DNA of 64,000 bases from Thiohalomonas sp041685045 (GCA_041685045.1 JAWLGP010000004.1:136160-200159); one strand, 5' to 3'; numbered from the stretch's first letter, positions 1-8,445 are shown. A program made the numbers and translations. The notes: generated by a model not told the origin, from the letters alone.

Positions 1-1
1 A

Positions 2-1348
2 ACCCTGGTGGAACAGGCGCTCGCGTACCGGTCACGTACCATCGAACTGGGGCTGCGGATGAAGTCCGAGCCGGTCCTCTCCGGCAACGATCTCAAGACC
101 CTGAACGAGGGGATGCTTGCGCATCTGGAATTGCGTAAGGCTTTGATGGAAGTCGCCGAAAGCCATGAATGCTGGCTGGATTCGGAGGAACTCCCCGCCA
201 CCCTCCCCCCGCGCCAGCGCCTGGAAGGGATAATGCTGTCGCTGTCAGCGGCGCTCGTTCTCTACGATAACTACCTGTTGGCCGTCAGCCTCTTCGAGGA
301 GGATGCAAGGCTGCGGCGGGTGCTGAACGATAGCGACTCCGGCTACGGGATCGGTCGCGAGATCCTGACCGGCATTGCACTCTCCTACAACTCGATTCGA
401 AACCGGGCACGCGTACGTGCGGCCATCGCATTCTACGAACAGCAAAAACGCAAGCTCGGCCCCAGCGCCAAGGCGGAGCCGCGCATGCGCTATCTGGCGG
501 CCTTGATCGACCAAAGCCCCTCCTATGCCATGACCAAAGCGGTCTCGCCCGCCTATGTGATGGGGCGCAAGCTGCGCTTCATGGAGCGACTGACCCAGGA
601 CCAGCTCACCGAAATCGCCAACGGCGGTGTCAGCCTGTTCAGCATGCTTTTCGGCAATGCCGTCGGCCTGGTGGAGACCCGCAAGGGCAAACTGTACGGG
701 CGCGATGAAGTCGTAACCCGGGTAGCCGGCCGACTGCGGGCCGGTGACATCCTGCTGGAGAAGACGCCGTTTCGCCTTACCGATGCACTGATTCCAGGTC
801 ACTGGGGCCACGCCGCCGTCTGGATCGGCAGTGAAGCGGACCTGCGTGAGCTCGGGCTGTGGGATCACCCGCTGGTTCTACCTCACCGCGAGACGATCCG
901 CGCCGGCGCCGGTGTGGTGGAGGCGCTGCGCTCCGGCGTCGAGCTGAACCCGCTTGGCCATTTCCTCAACGTGGACGATCTGGCTGTCTTGCGGGCACGC
1001 GACCTGGGCGGGCCCGAGCGTGCCGCCGTTGTCCTCAACGCCTTGCGCCAGCTCGGAAAAGACTACGACTTCAACTTCGACGTGGAGACAACAGACCGTA
1101 TCGTCTGCTCCGAACTGGTCTATGTGACCCACACGCACATCCAATGGCCGACAACCAAGACGCTCGGGCGCGCCACCATCAGTCCTGATCAGGTGGCTGC
1201 CAAGGCCCTGCCGGGGGGCCCGCTGGAGCTGCTCCTGCTCTTCGAAGACGGCAAACCTGTCGACAAACGCCCCCAGGCACGCCTTTCAACGCTGCTTGGG
1301 AGCCAGTCCGACACCTTTGTCTCCCTCCGTGCCGGGGATATGCGCTAG
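2..1348 (+). CDS. YiiX-like permuted papain-fold (NlpC/P60-type) hydrolase, probably 5'-partial
   Basis: The C-terminal half matches the YiiX/YebB-type permuted papain fold, a family of thiol amidases/peptidases. It has GDILLEKTPF, then GHWGHAAVWIG near residue 265 with the candidate catalytic His, and RIVCSELVY near residue 366 with the candidate catalytic Cys. The N-terminal 230 residues are mostly helical and not recognised. The reading frame is open to the left edge of the window, so the true start probably lies upstream; the first possible start inside the window is GTG at 8. No signal peptide can be judged. It is followed by a 134-bp gap and ppnP on the same strand. The fold assignment is fairly secure; the substrate is unknown. 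Confidence 0.75.
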   Translation, partial: TLVEQALAYRSRTIELGLRMKSEPVLSGNDLKTLNEGMLAHLELRKALMEVAESHECWLDSEELPATLPPRQRLEGIMLSLSAALVLYDNYLLAVSLFEEDARLRRVLNDSDSGYGIGREILTGIALSYNSIRNRARVRAAIAFYEQQKRKLGPSAKAEPRMRYLAALIDQSPSYAMTKAVSPAYVMGRKLRFMERLTQDQLTEIANGGVSLFSMLFGNAVGLVETRKGKLYGRDEVVTRVAGRLRAGDILLEKTPFRLTDALIPGHWGHAAVWIGSEADLRELGLWDHPLVLPHRETIRAGAGVVEALRSGVELNPLGHFLNVDDLAVLRARDLGGPERAAVVLNALRQLGKDYDFNFDVETTDRIVCSELVYVTHTHIQWPTTKTLGRATISPDQVAAKALPGGPLELLLLFEDGKPVDKRPQARLSTLLGSQSDTFVSLRAGDMR

Positions 1349-1482
1349 CCAAGCGGGTTCGTCACAGCAAACTGGCCACCGAACGATTCACGCGCCGCGC
1401 CTTCGGCGCTATCATCCGCCCTCATCCAATCCTTACCTGTCAATCGGACCGGCCGGGCGCAGCCCGCCGTTATGGAGTCGAC

Positions 1483-1797
1483 ATGAGTTTTCGCAACGCA
1501 GAGATCAAAAAGAAGGCCAACGTCTACTTCGACGGCCGTGTCACCAGCCGCGGCATTACCACCGCAGAGGGTGAGAGCAAGACGCTCGGCCTGATGCTGC
1601 CGGGTAGCTACACCTTCAGCACCGGGGCACCCGAGGTAATGGAACTGACCCAGGGCGCATGCCGGGTCAAGCTGGATGGCGAGCAGGAGTGGCAGAGCTA
1701 CCAGGCCGGCGAGCGCTTCGAAGTGCCCGGCAACAGCCGTTTCGAAATCGAAGTGACCGAGTTGATGGACTACGTCTGTCACTTCATCGCCGACTGA
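1483..1797 (+). CDS. ppnP: Pyrimidine/purine nucleoside phosphorylase PpnP (DUF1255/YaiE)
   Basis: This 104-residue single-domain cupin-like protein resembles Escherichia coli PpnP (YaiE, 94 residues) along its whole length. PpnP phosphorolyses several nucleosides to free base and ribose-1-phosphate in the cytoplasm. Diagnostic segments are KANVYFDGRVTSR near the N-terminus, KTLGLMLPGSYTF in the middle, and GERFEVPGNSRFEIE followed by DYVCHFI at the end. The start is the ATG that gives MSFRNAEI, the usual N-terminus of the family. It stands alone between the hydrolase and the YebC-family gene and shows nothing unusual. Confidence 0.92.
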   Translation: MSFRNAEIKKKANVYFDGRVTSRGITTAEGESKTLGLMLPGSYTFSTGAPEVMELTQGACRVKLDGEQEWQSYQAGERFEVPGNSRFEIEVTELMDYVCHFIAD

Positions 1798-1903
1798 AGC
1801 CATTTTCCATTTTGGAACCCGTCATGGTGACGGGGTTTTGGGGGCACGCCCCCCGGCATCCGACCGCACACGTTAGTCAACGCTTTTTACGGAGCTGTAT
1901 CGC

Positions 1904-2617
1904 ATGGGCCGAGCCTATCAAAACCGCAAAGTTTCCATGGCCAAAACGGCCGCGACCAAGACCAAGGTCTATAGCAAATACGGCCGCGAGATCTACGTCG
2001 CTGCCAAGTCGGGCGGCACCGATCCCAATGGCAACCTTTCCTTGCGGGGGTTGATAGAGCGCGCCAAGAAGGACCAAGTTCCCAGCCATGTTATCGAAAA
2101 GGCACTGGAGAAGGCCAAGGGCGGCGGTGGCGAAGACTACGCCCCGGCGCGCTACGAAGGTTTCGGCCCAGGTGGCTGCATGGTGATTGTCGACTGCCTC
2201 ACCGACAATCCCAACCGCACCATCGGTGACGTCCGCACCTGCTTCAACAAGACCAAGTGCAAGCTGGGCACCCCGGGCACGGTCAGCCACATGTTCGACC
2301 ACGCCGCCATTCTCGCCTTCAGCGGCGATGAGGAGGCCGCCCTCGAGGCGCTGCTCGCCGAGGACGTCGACGTCACCGATATTGAAAGCGAAAACGGCAG
2401 GCTCACCGTCTTCGTGCCGAATACCGAATACAACAAGGCCAAGCAGGCCCTCATCAACGCCTTCGGTGAGATCGAGTTCGAAGTGGACGAGATCCAGTTC
2501 GTCCCCAAAGGCTCAACGCCAATCAGCGGGGACGACGTGGCCACGATGGAAAAGCTGCTGGACATGCTGAACGACGTGGATGACGTGCAGAACGTCTATC
2601 ACGACGCGGAGTATTGA
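1904..2617 (+). CDS. YebC/PmpR-family (YeeN-like) transcription or translation factor
   Basis: A 237-residue YebC-family protein. YebC-type proteins have been described as DNA-binding regulators and more recently as ribosome-associated factors that relieve stalling. The N-terminus lacks the MAGHSKW start of YebC proper and instead resembles the YeeN branch, with KVYSKYGREIYVAAK. Conserved family stretches follow: RAKKDQVPSHVIEKALEKAK, YEGFGPGG, and the C-terminal LNDVDDVQNVYH. The start at 1904 is chosen because YeeN-type proteins begin with MGR and a GGAG lies just upstream. A strong hairpin terminator follows the stop codon. Confidence 0.9.
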   Translation: MGRAYQNRKVSMAKTAATKTKVYSKYGREIYVAAKSGGTDPNGNLSLRGLIERAKKDQVPSHVIEKALEKAKGGGGEDYAPARYEGFGPGGCMVIVDCLTDNPNRTIGDVRTCFNKTKCKLGTPGTVSHMFDHAAILAFSGDEEAALEALLAEDVDVTDIESENGRLTVFVPNTEYNKAKQALINAFGEIEFEVDEIQFVPKGSTPISGDDVATMEKLLDMLNDVDDVQNVYHDAEY

Positions 2618-2636
2618 GGCGAATCCTGCCCGATGC

Positions 2637-2662
2637 AAAGGCCCCCGGATCCGGGGGCTTTT
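2637..2662 (+). terminator. Intrinsic terminator after the YebC-family gene
   Basis: An 18-base perfect palindrome, GCCCCCGGATCCGGGGGC at 2641-2658, is flanked by AAAG and TTTT, which lengthen the stem. It lies 20 bp after the YebC-family stop codon. The symmetric flanks mean it could also stop transcription arriving from the minus-strand genes to its right. Confidence 0.85.
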
Positions 2663-2694
2663 GGTTTGTAGCTTCGGATACCCGGCGACGCCAC

Positions 2695-2880
2695 TCAGTG
2701 CCGCCGTTCACCCTCTTTTACCGCCTCCTCGAGGTCACGGTCCGACAGCACCCGGCTGTCCGGATCCGCGGCATCGCCGTCGCCGGGCGTAAACCGCAGC
2801 CATGGCACATCACACAGAGGCGGTAGGCTCGGCGGCCACAATCGGGGCTGACGCTCTTCGCGATGCAAGTCCGTTTCCAT
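2695..2880 (-). CDS. Small hypothetical protein, 61 aa
   Basis: An ATG-initiated 61-residue frame begins 17 bp after the stop of the HI0933-type flavoprotein gene, in the same direction. The product is charged and ends DRDLEEAVKEGERRH, which has the composition of a real protein rather than of an antisense shadow; CDVPWLRFTPGDGD is the most ordered-looking part. No clear Shine-Dalgarno sequence precedes the ATG and I do not recognise the family. It could be co-transcribed with the flavoprotein gene. It may also be spurious. Confidence 0.4.
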   Translation of the reverse strand: METDLHREERQPRLWPPSLPPLCDVPWLRFTPGDGDAADPDSRVLSDRDLEEAVKEGERRH

Positions 2881-2897
2881 GGAGCCGCTTCGGGCCC

Positions 2898-4079
2898 TCA
2901 GGCATATTGTCCGGCGCACCAGCCCGACGACCAGGCCCACTGCAGGTTGTACCCGCCCAGCCAGCCGGTGACGTCGATCACCTCCCCGACGAAGAAGAGG
3001 CCTGGCACCGCTCGACACTCCATCGTCTTCGATGAAATGGCGTCACAGTCCACCCCGCCTCGTGTCACCTCCGCGGTACGGTAGCCCTCGGTTCCGTTGG
3101 GACGAATCGGCCACTGGTGCATCCATTCCGCCACCTGAGCGATTTCCTTTGCACCGAGCCGGTTCAAGGGTTGTTCGGCAAGCCCGCGGGGCAGCAGTGC
3201 GCTGACCAGTCGCGCGGGCAAATGGCGCGAGAGCGCGGTTCTCAGGAGCTGCTTGGGATGTTGCCGTTGCCACTCCGGCAGGAGCTGCGACAGCGCTCTT
3301 TCCGGAAGCCAGTCGACAAGCAGCGTCTCCCCGGCTCGCCACCAGGTGGAGATCTGGAGGATGACCGGACCACTCAGGCCGCGGTGGGTGAACAGCAGGT
3401 TTTCGCGAAAGCGTTGACGGGCATTGCTTACCACGCATTCCACCGCGATACCGGCCAGCGGCGCAAACCGCGCCAGGTCCTCCGGTTGCAGCGTCAAAGG
3501 AACCAGTGCCGGGGCGGGCGGCCACACCTTGATACCGAACTGCTCCGCCATCCGGTAGCCGAAAGGGCCCGCGCCCGAGGAGGGGATTGAAAGTCCGCCG
3601 GTGGCGATCACCAGCGACTGGCACAGGTAACGATCGTCACCCACCAACAGCCGGAATTCCCCACTATCCGTACGCTCGACCGAGTCGACGGTGCGTTTGA
3701 AACGCAGCTGAACCCCGGCGTCCTCGCACTCGCGGAGCAACATGTCGAGGATGTCCCGACTGCTGTCGTCGCAAAACAGCTGTCCATGGCTGCGTTCGTG
3801 CCAGGCGATCCGGTAACGGTTCACCAGTTCGAGAAAATCCCATTGGGTATAGCGACTCAGGGCGGACTTGCCAAAGTGCGGGTTGTGGCTGGCGTAGTGC
3901 TCGGCACCGATGTCGTAGTTGGTGAAGTTGCAGCGGCCACCACCGGCCATGAGGACCTTCGCCCCCGGCTTGCGCGCCTGCTCCAACACCACTACCCGAC
4001 GCCCTCGCCGCCCAGCCGCGGCCGCGCACATCAGGCCTGAGGCCCCCGCCCCTATAACGATAACATCGGCTTTCAGCAT
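2898..4079 (-). CDS. HI0933/YhiN-family flavoprotein (NAD(P)/FAD-dependent oxidoreductase)
   Basis: The protein is 393 residues from the ATG giving MLKADVIVIGAG; a TTG six codons upstream is a weaker alternative. It has an N-terminal FAD-binding Rossmann motif VIGAGASGLMCAAAAG, a second dinucleotide strand VVVLEQARKPGAKVLMAGGG, then RCNFTN, which is typical of the HI0933/YhiN family. The C-terminal FAD-contacting part reads GLFFVGEVIDVTGWLGGYN followed by QWAWSSG. Members are predicted soluble oxidoreductases whose physiological reaction is not firmly established. Family assignment is secure; the substrate is not. Confidence 0.88.
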   Translation of the reverse strand: MLKADVIVIGAGASGLMCAAAAGRRGRRVVVLEQARKPGAKVLMAGGGRCNFTNYDIGAEHYASHNPHFGKSALSRYTQWDFLELVNRYRIAWHERSHGQLFCDDSSRDILDMLLRECEDAGVQLRFKRTVDSVERTDSGEFRLLVGDDRYLCQSLVIATGGLSIPSSGAGPFGYRMAEQFGIKVWPPAPALVPLTLQPEDLARFAPLAGIAVECVVSNARQRFRENLLFTHRGLSGPVILQISTWWRAGETLLVDWLPERALSQLLPEWQRQHPKQLLRTALSRHLPARLVSALLPRGLAEQPLNRLGAKEIAQVAEWMHQWPIRPNGTEGYRTAEVTRGGVDCDAISSKTMECRAVPGLFFVGEVIDVTGWLGGYNLQWAWSSGWCAGQYA

Positions 4080-4141
4080 GGCGGGATTGTATAGCAACGG
4101 CCGCTGTTATGGCCGACAGCTAACCCCTTAACCCTTGACCC

Positions 4142-4870
4142 TCAAACCGCTTCAGCAGCCAGACGTGACAGGTAGGAGCGAACCGTGAGCTGGGCCATCG
4201 CCTCGTTGGCTTCTGACGTCAGTGACAACAACACGCTATATCCACCATCACTCAGCTCACCTTCGACCAGCATCAGCTTGCCGCCCTCGTGGCGCATCAC
4301 CACCATTCCGAACGGCTCCCCCGGCTCCCCCAATACCTGGTGGGCCGACGCCAGCATGGTCGCGAGCAGTTGCATCACCTCGCCCGCCTGATTCAACGGC
4401 TCACCGCGGCTGACCTCGATCTGCCCATAGAAGGCCGCTGCGCCAGCAAAGCCCTTCATGCCTGACAGGCGTTCCAGTAGTCCATCCAAAGCGCTTTGCT
4501 GCAGTCCATCCAGAGCGCTTTGCTCATGCTGCCCGGTGAACGGCTCACCAGCGGACGCCTGTTCGGCTTCGGGTTGCGCGGGTGCCGGTTCCGCCTTCAG
4601 CGGCGCGGGAGCCGGCTCCGCCGCGAGCAGCGCCTCGACGCGTGCGCGGGCGCTTTCGGTATCAACGTGTTCTGCCGCCCGAACGAAATCGATGATGTCC
4701 CCGCCAGCGCCACAGCCGTAGCAATGCCACTGGCCGATGTTTGGGCGTACCACCATCCGTTCTACCGCATGACAAACGGGACAGTGGCCGAGATAGTAAT
4801 CGCCGGTGCGCACCAGGTAGGCATACTGGTCGATAATCGTCACCAGCTGTTCCGGAGTTACGAGGCTCAT
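4142..4870 (-). CDS. CHC2-type zinc finger fused to a roadblock/LC7-like domain
   Basis: Residues about 28-65 form a DnaG-type zinc-ribbon: C30, C33, C50 and C53 around a GQWHCYGCGAGGDIIDFV strand. This is the primase zinc-binding module without any TOPRIM catalytic domain. A proline/alanine/glutamate-rich linker (about 80-115) contains a near-perfect tandem repeat, EQSALDGLQQSALDGL. Residues about 128-240 resemble the roadblock/LC7 protein encoded two genes upstream: LLERLSGMKGFAGAA here against LLEDIKSVKGFRAAG there. Roadblock domains typically regulate small GTPases or signalling partners. The start overlaps the GNAT gene stop by 4 bp (ATGA), so the genes are probably co-translated. The molecular role is unknown. 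Confidence 0.8.
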   Translation of the reverse strand: MSLVTPEQLVTIIDQYAYLVRTGDYYLGHCPVCHAVERMVVRPNIGQWHCYGCGAGGDIIDFVRAAEHVDTESARARVEALLAAEPAPAPLKAEPAPAQPEAEQASAGEPFTGQHEQSALDGLQQSALDGLLERLSGMKGFAGAAAFYGQIEVSRGEPLNQAGEVMQLLATMLASAHQVLGEPGEPFGMVVMRHEGGKLMLVEGELSDGGYSVLLSLTSEANEAMAQLTVRSYLSRLAAEAV

Positions 4871-5244
4871 CCGACAACTTCAGCCTCGCGGGACACACGA
4901 CGCACCATGTAAACCACCGTCAGGCCGCGGTCCAGCGCCTCGAATCCCAGTCGCTTGTAGAATATCACGAGTCTCTGTAATCGCTCTTCGCTACTCTGCC
5001 CGCCGATGATGCGGGCGGAGACGTGCACATCTTTCTTGTAATGGTCGGCGAGTATCAGAACTCTTCGCACCAAAAGCGTGCCGATGCCGCGGCCGCGATG
5101 TGCCGCCGGCACCATCAACTGGTCGATGGAAAAGCCCCGTTGGTCCTCGGAATAACGCAGCTGCGCCTGATCTCCATCCAAGTGCAGCTGCATCCCCCCG
5201 GTCAGGTTCATGGCCGGGTCGCCAAACGTGTCAGGAGAGCTCAC
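4867..5244 (-). CDS. GNAT-family N-acetyltransferase
   Basis: A short (125 aa) GCN5-related acetyltransferase with the acetyl-CoA pyrophosphate-binding signature RGRGIGTLLV in motif A, preceded by IDQLMVPAAH, and the motif B end IFYKRLGFEALDRGL. It lies between the roadblock gene, whose 3' end it overlaps if the GTG at 5244 is used, and the CHC2-roadblock fusion, which it overlaps by 4 bp. A start at ATG 5211 is also possible. Its position between two roadblock proteins suggests it modifies a protein partner in the same pathway, but no substrate can be named. Confidence 0.82.
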   Translation of the reverse strand: MSSPDTFGDPAMNLTGGMQLHLDGDQAQLRYSEDQRGFSIDQLMVPAAHRGRGIGTLLVRRVLILADHYKKDVHVSARIIGGQSSEERLQRLVIFYKRLGFEALDRGLTVVYMVRRVSREAEVVG

Positions 5245-5599
5245 TCACCACTTTCGGCGCCATCTTCCCCAGGGTCATCCGCGCCAGGGCGTGGTTGCCG
5301 TCCTTGTCGATGATGGCAATGAGGTGCACGTGAGCCGCGGCGTTCACACCCGAGCAGAGCATGACGATGATGCCTTCCGGGGTCATGATCTGGGTTTCGT
5401 TGTTGGAACCCATGCCGACCTTCCCGGCCGCTTCGTGCCCACTACGGAAAATGTCGTTGAAGGTCGCGCCGACAACGTCCAGATCGATGTTCTTGTCCAC
5501 GGAGAAGGAAGCGAGCATCTCTCCGGTATGGGTCATGATGCCGGCGGCGCGGAAGCCCTTGACCGACTTGATATCTTCCAGCAGTGTGTCAATTGCCAT
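5231..5599 (-). CDS. Roadblock/LC7-domain protein
   Basis: A 122-residue single-domain protein of the roadblock/LC7 superfamily, small alpha-beta proteins that often act with Ras-like GTPases (MglB-type) or as signalling scaffolds. Characteristic parts are LLEDIKSVKGFRAAGIM, TGEMLASFS, and the central strand VHLIAIIDKDGNHALAR. The ATG at 5599 is preceded by a GGGGGGAAATAGA purine tract as ribosome-binding site and gives the expected N-terminus; the longer open frame upstream is not needed. It is the first gene of a three-gene minus-strand cluster (roadblock, GNAT, CHC2-roadblock). Confidence 0.88.
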   Translation of the reverse strand: MAIDTLLEDIKSVKGFRAAGIMTHTGEMLASFSVDKNIDLDVVGATFNDIFRSGHEAAGKVGMGSNNETQIMTPEGIIVMLCSGVNAAAHVHLIAIIDKDGNHALARMTLGKMAPKVVSELS

Positions 5600-5820
5600 T
5601 TCTATTTCCCCCCAAATGTCAGTGGTTGTGGTTATTCTGGGCAACTCGAGGCCCGGCCCGATAGAGTCGCAGGATGCCCGATGCGAGTCAATCTTCCTGC
5701 CGGGGCATGGACATCGGCAGGCAGGGCTTCGCGTCGGCTTGCGATGCCCTGCCACGACAGCGGTTTTCCCATTGAAGGTTGTGGCGATTGCCTTGACGTC
5801 TTGCCACGCGTTTCACACAG

Positions 5821-6099
5821 TTGTTTTCAAATGCGGCGTTCGCGACCGGAGGTGATCACGGTCCCCAGATCAAGGATGACGAGCAGTATGAAGCGCTGCG
5901 GCGCAAGGGCATGAGCAAGGGAAAAGCGGCGCGCATCGCCAACACCAACCGTCAGGCGGCGGGCCAACGTGGTGGTAGATCGCCGAAATACGAGGACTGG
6001 TCGAAGTCCGACCTTTATGACAAGGCAAAGCAGGTCGGAATCGGCGGCCGGTCGAAGATGAACAAGAGCGAGCTGATAGATGCCCTGCGCAACCACTGA
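5821..6099 (+). CDS. Small DUF7218/Rho_N-like protein
   Basis: About 92 residues. HGPQIKDDEQYEALRRKG, SKGKAARIANT and the C-terminal YDKAKQVGIGGRSKMNKSEL with LIDALRNH match a small family of HGPQIKD...LIDALRNH proteins, whose C-terminal part is a Rho N-terminal-like (SAP-like) helix-extended-loop-helix. Such modules commonly bind nucleic acid. Homologues usually begin close to the HGPQIKD motif; here the only upstream start in frame is TTG at 5821, without a good Shine-Dalgarno sequence, so the start is uncertain. It is divergent from the roadblock gene. Confidence 0.7.
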   Translation: MFSNAAFATGGDHGPQIKDDEQYEALRRKGMSKGKAARIANTNRQAAGQRGGRSPKYEDWSKSDLYDKAKQVGIGGRSKMNKSELIDALRNH

Positions 6100-6254
6100 G
6101 TTGGGACAGCTGTCAACTGCAACTGCCTGCGCAGGAATAAGCACTCCGCAACCAGGTGGAGGGATCTTGCGGCCCCTCCCCTCTTTGCATTCCGGAACAG
6201 AGACTTCAGAATAAGGGCAACTGCATCCCTGTTGTAACCACCGGTCCTTTCAGC

Positions 6255-7430
6255 ATGACCATACCGACCGAGTCGCTCCCCGCGCGTGCCGCTCGCAATT
6301 TTTTCGTTCACAGCGGCCATGTACCGCTCGTACTGCTGATCTTGGAGGCACTGCTCGACGACGCAGGATACTTCGCTCACGCCGACCCCTATGTCCTGCT
6401 TGGCGCGGGCATTCTGCAGGCCTATGTCATGGAATGGTGGCCAGCCCGCTTTCGGGGCATGCGCTTTCTAGCCAACTTTGTCGGACCGATTTCCTACTCC
6501 TTTGTTGAAGCTTGGCTCGAAGGTATCGAATTTTTCCAACAGTGGCATCATCAGGTTTATTGGGGATTCGCCCTCGGCTTTGCACTACTGCACTGGGCTC
6601 GCTCAAGACGGCCGTTACCGGCCCTTGTGCTGACGGAGAGTGTCCTGCGCTCATCGATCCCTCTGGTCATGTACGCGGTTTTCGAGGCCCGAACAGGTGA
6701 CGCGGCGTTTTCACTCAGGCTCTTTTTCGCCGATCCGGCCCACGATTTCCTTGCCATCGTGCTGCTTCTACTCGGGATCTTGCTGGGTATTGCCGATCTC
6801 AACCTTCAGCGCTCAATCGCCACGATCAAGTCGTTGACCGAACGCCTGCACCAGTATTCGGAGTGGTCACTTGGGCGGGGTATCCTCGATCGCGCGATCG
6901 CCGACGAGAGCACGCTCTCGCTGCACCGCCTCACCCGCGCGGTTCTGTTCATGGACATACGGGGCTTTACCGCCTGGAGCGAACAGCAAACTCCAGAAGC
7001 GGTCGTTGGGATGCTGAACGACTATTATCTTGCCGCCGAGGCTGCTTTGGAGGAACTCCGGCCGATCAAGCTGAAGTACACTGCCGACGAAGTAATGGCG
7101 ATATTTTCGAATGTCACCCAGGCGGTAGAGGCGGGATCGCGCATGCTGGCATCCACGCGCCCGCTGCTGGCGCATCTGAATCTGTCCGCAGGAGCCGGGC
7201 TGCACTTCGGTCCGGTCATCGAGGGCGTGCTCGGAGGTGAGGGGGCAAAAGCGTACGACTTCATCGGCGACACCGTGAATACCGCGAAGCGTCTGTGCGA
7301 TGCCGCCGGCGCTGACGAACTGCTGGTTTCATCCGATGCGTGCGTCGCGGCGGGAATATCACCCCTTCAACATCGCAACATATCGGCCAAAGGTAAACGT
7401 AAACCGGTGCAAGCGGCGGTCGTGGTCTGA
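6255..7430 (+). CDS. Membrane-anchored class III adenylate/guanylate cyclase
   Basis: 391 residues from ATG 6255. The N-terminal half holds about five or six hydrophobic segments (for example VPLVLLILEALL, FLANFVGPISYSFVE and FLAIVLLLLGILLGIADL). The C-terminal half is a class III nucleotide cyclase domain: LFMDIRGFTAW with the first metal Asp near residue 233, KYTADEVMAIFS with the second near 278, and FIGDTVNTAKRLCDAAG with the transition-state region. The usual GDE around the second metal site reads ADE. It probably makes cAMP or cGMP at the inner membrane face. It stands alone; the input signal is unknown. Confidence 0.87.
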   Translation: MTIPTESLPARAARNFFVHSGHVPLVLLILEALLDDAGYFAHADPYVLLGAGILQAYVMEWWPARFRGMRFLANFVGPISYSFVEAWLEGIEFFQQWHHQVYWGFALGFALLHWARSRRPLPALVLTESVLRSSIPLVMYAVFEARTGDAAFSLRLFFADPAHDFLAIVLLLLGILLGIADLNLQRSIATIKSLTERLHQYSEWSLGRGILDRAIADESTLSLHRLTRAVLFMDIRGFTAWSEQQTPEAVVGMLNDYYLAAEAALEELRPIKLKYTADEVMAIFSNVTQAVEAGSRMLASTRPLLAHLNLSAGAGLHFGPVIEGVLGGEGAKAYDFIGDTVNTAKRLCDAAGADELLVSSDACVAAGISPLQHRNISAKGKRKPVQAAVVV

Positions 7431-7546
7431 ACGGCCCGTCGGCTGTTCCGAGCCCCGCTAGTGTGAATCAATACCGCGATGGTCGTGATGCAGGCCGAAG
7501 CATCCGGCGCAGTGCGCCGCTAACCTGAACGCCTCTGCAGCGGCAC

Positions 7547-7562
7547 GCGCCAGAGCTGGCGC
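7547..7562 (+). terminator. Short hairpin between the cyclase gene and the next gene
   Basis: GCGCCA at 7547-7552 pairs with TGGCGC at 7557-7562 around a 4-base loop, 117 bp after the cyclase stop. The following TTTCTATATTTT is AT-rich but not a clean U-tract, so it could be a weak terminator or part of the leader of the next gene. Confidence 0.3.
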
Positions 7563-7600
7563 GATGCCTTTCTATATTTTCTCGTCCAGCAGGCAAACCG

Positions 7601-8182
7601 ATGAAGATCACGCCGCATCTCGATCAGGCCGTGCTCAAAGGGCCGGCCAAACCCGAAAAGAAGGCAAACCTTGAAACGCCGACGCCAACGCCCCCGTCGG
7701 TCAGTGCGGAGATCTCCGACGAGGCTCGGGAGAAGGCACTGACAGCCAGCGGCAAGAACGCGGCCTCGCCAGCCCACCGCGCCCGGGAAATGTTGTCCAG
7801 CTACGAAAACCTGGGGCACCAGCACTTTGGCCGACTGGTCTCCAGCATCGCCAGAGGCGAGGCGATTGCTGCTCCCAACGACGCACCGGCCCCAACCTCG
7901 CCGGAAGATCCGCCGGCCGTCCCTGCCGAGCCCGTGCCCGCGGACGTCGGGGTTGCCGACGAGTCGGTGCTGGAAACAACCGAAGATGAAAATCCGGTGG
8001 TTCCCGGCGCCGCCGACAGCGAAGCCTCCCCGTTTTCCGATGCGCCCTCGGAGCACACTGCGCCCATAGACCCGCAGGCCGCCATGCCGGAGACTTCGCT
8101 CCCGGAGACCGGGAGCCCTGGCGAACCAACGCTGACGGAGACGACAGACAGCGGTTCGGAAGAAGAAACCATCGTCGCATAG
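7601..8182 (+). CDS. Hypothetical acidic proline-rich protein, 193 aa
   Basis: I do not recognise a family. Residues 1-85 are mixed, with a helical stretch AHRAREMLSSYENLGHQHFGR that could be a short structured unit. Residues about 90-193 are rich in Pro, Ala, Glu, Thr and Ser and look disordered and strongly acidic, ending SEEETIVA. There is no signal peptide or membrane segment. A strong terminator follows the stop codon, which supports a real transcription unit. The start is the ATG after a GCAAACCG leader without an obvious Shine-Dalgarno sequence. Confidence 0.6.
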   Translation: MKITPHLDQAVLKGPAKPEKKANLETPTPTPPSVSAEISDEAREKALTASGKNAASPAHRAREMLSSYENLGHQHFGRLVSSIARGEAIAAPNDAPAPTSPEDPPAVPAEPVPADVGVADESVLETTEDENPVVPGAADSEASPFSDAPSEHTAPIDPQAAMPETSLPETGSPGEPTLTETTDSGSEEETIVA

Positions 8183-8202
8183 CCCCTTCGACGCGCCTGT
8201 CG

Positions 8203-8234
8203 CGAAGAAACCCCGCCTCCGAGGGGTTTCTTCG
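8203..8234 (+). terminator. Strong hairpin terminator
   Basis: CGAAGAAACCCC at 8203-8214 pairs perfectly with GGGGTTTCTTCG at 8223-8234 around an 8-base loop. The stem carries its own A and T tracts, so it can work in both directions between the acidic-protein gene and the minus-strand genes to its right. Confidence 0.85.
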
Positions 8235-8264
8235 TTGCCGGTCACCGTCAGGTATCCGAAACCG

Positions 8265-8384
8265 TCAATTCGGGCCTGTATCTCCTTGCATCTGGCGCCA
8301 CAACGTTTCGAACCGTTCCACCGCCTCCGGATCCCGCTGCTTCTGTGACCAGACGTGCTTACCAGTTCCTTTTTGGGCCAACAC
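8265..8384 (-). CDS. Possible very small protein (39 aa)
   Basis: A minus-strand frame encodes LAQKGTGKHVWSQKQRDPEA and ends ETLWRQMQGDTGPN, with composition more like a protein than the surrounding noise. The only local start is GTG at 8384, and the frame stays open further upstream without a good start, so this may be the end of a decayed gene. No family is recognised. Confidence 0.25.
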   Translation of the reverse strand: MLAQKGTGKHVWSQKQRDPEAVERFETLWRQMQGDTGPN

Positions 8385-8445
8385 ATATTCGAACCGTGCA
8401 TCGTCCCCCTTGTTACTGCTGCTTGGACAGACAGGAAGGCGATGG

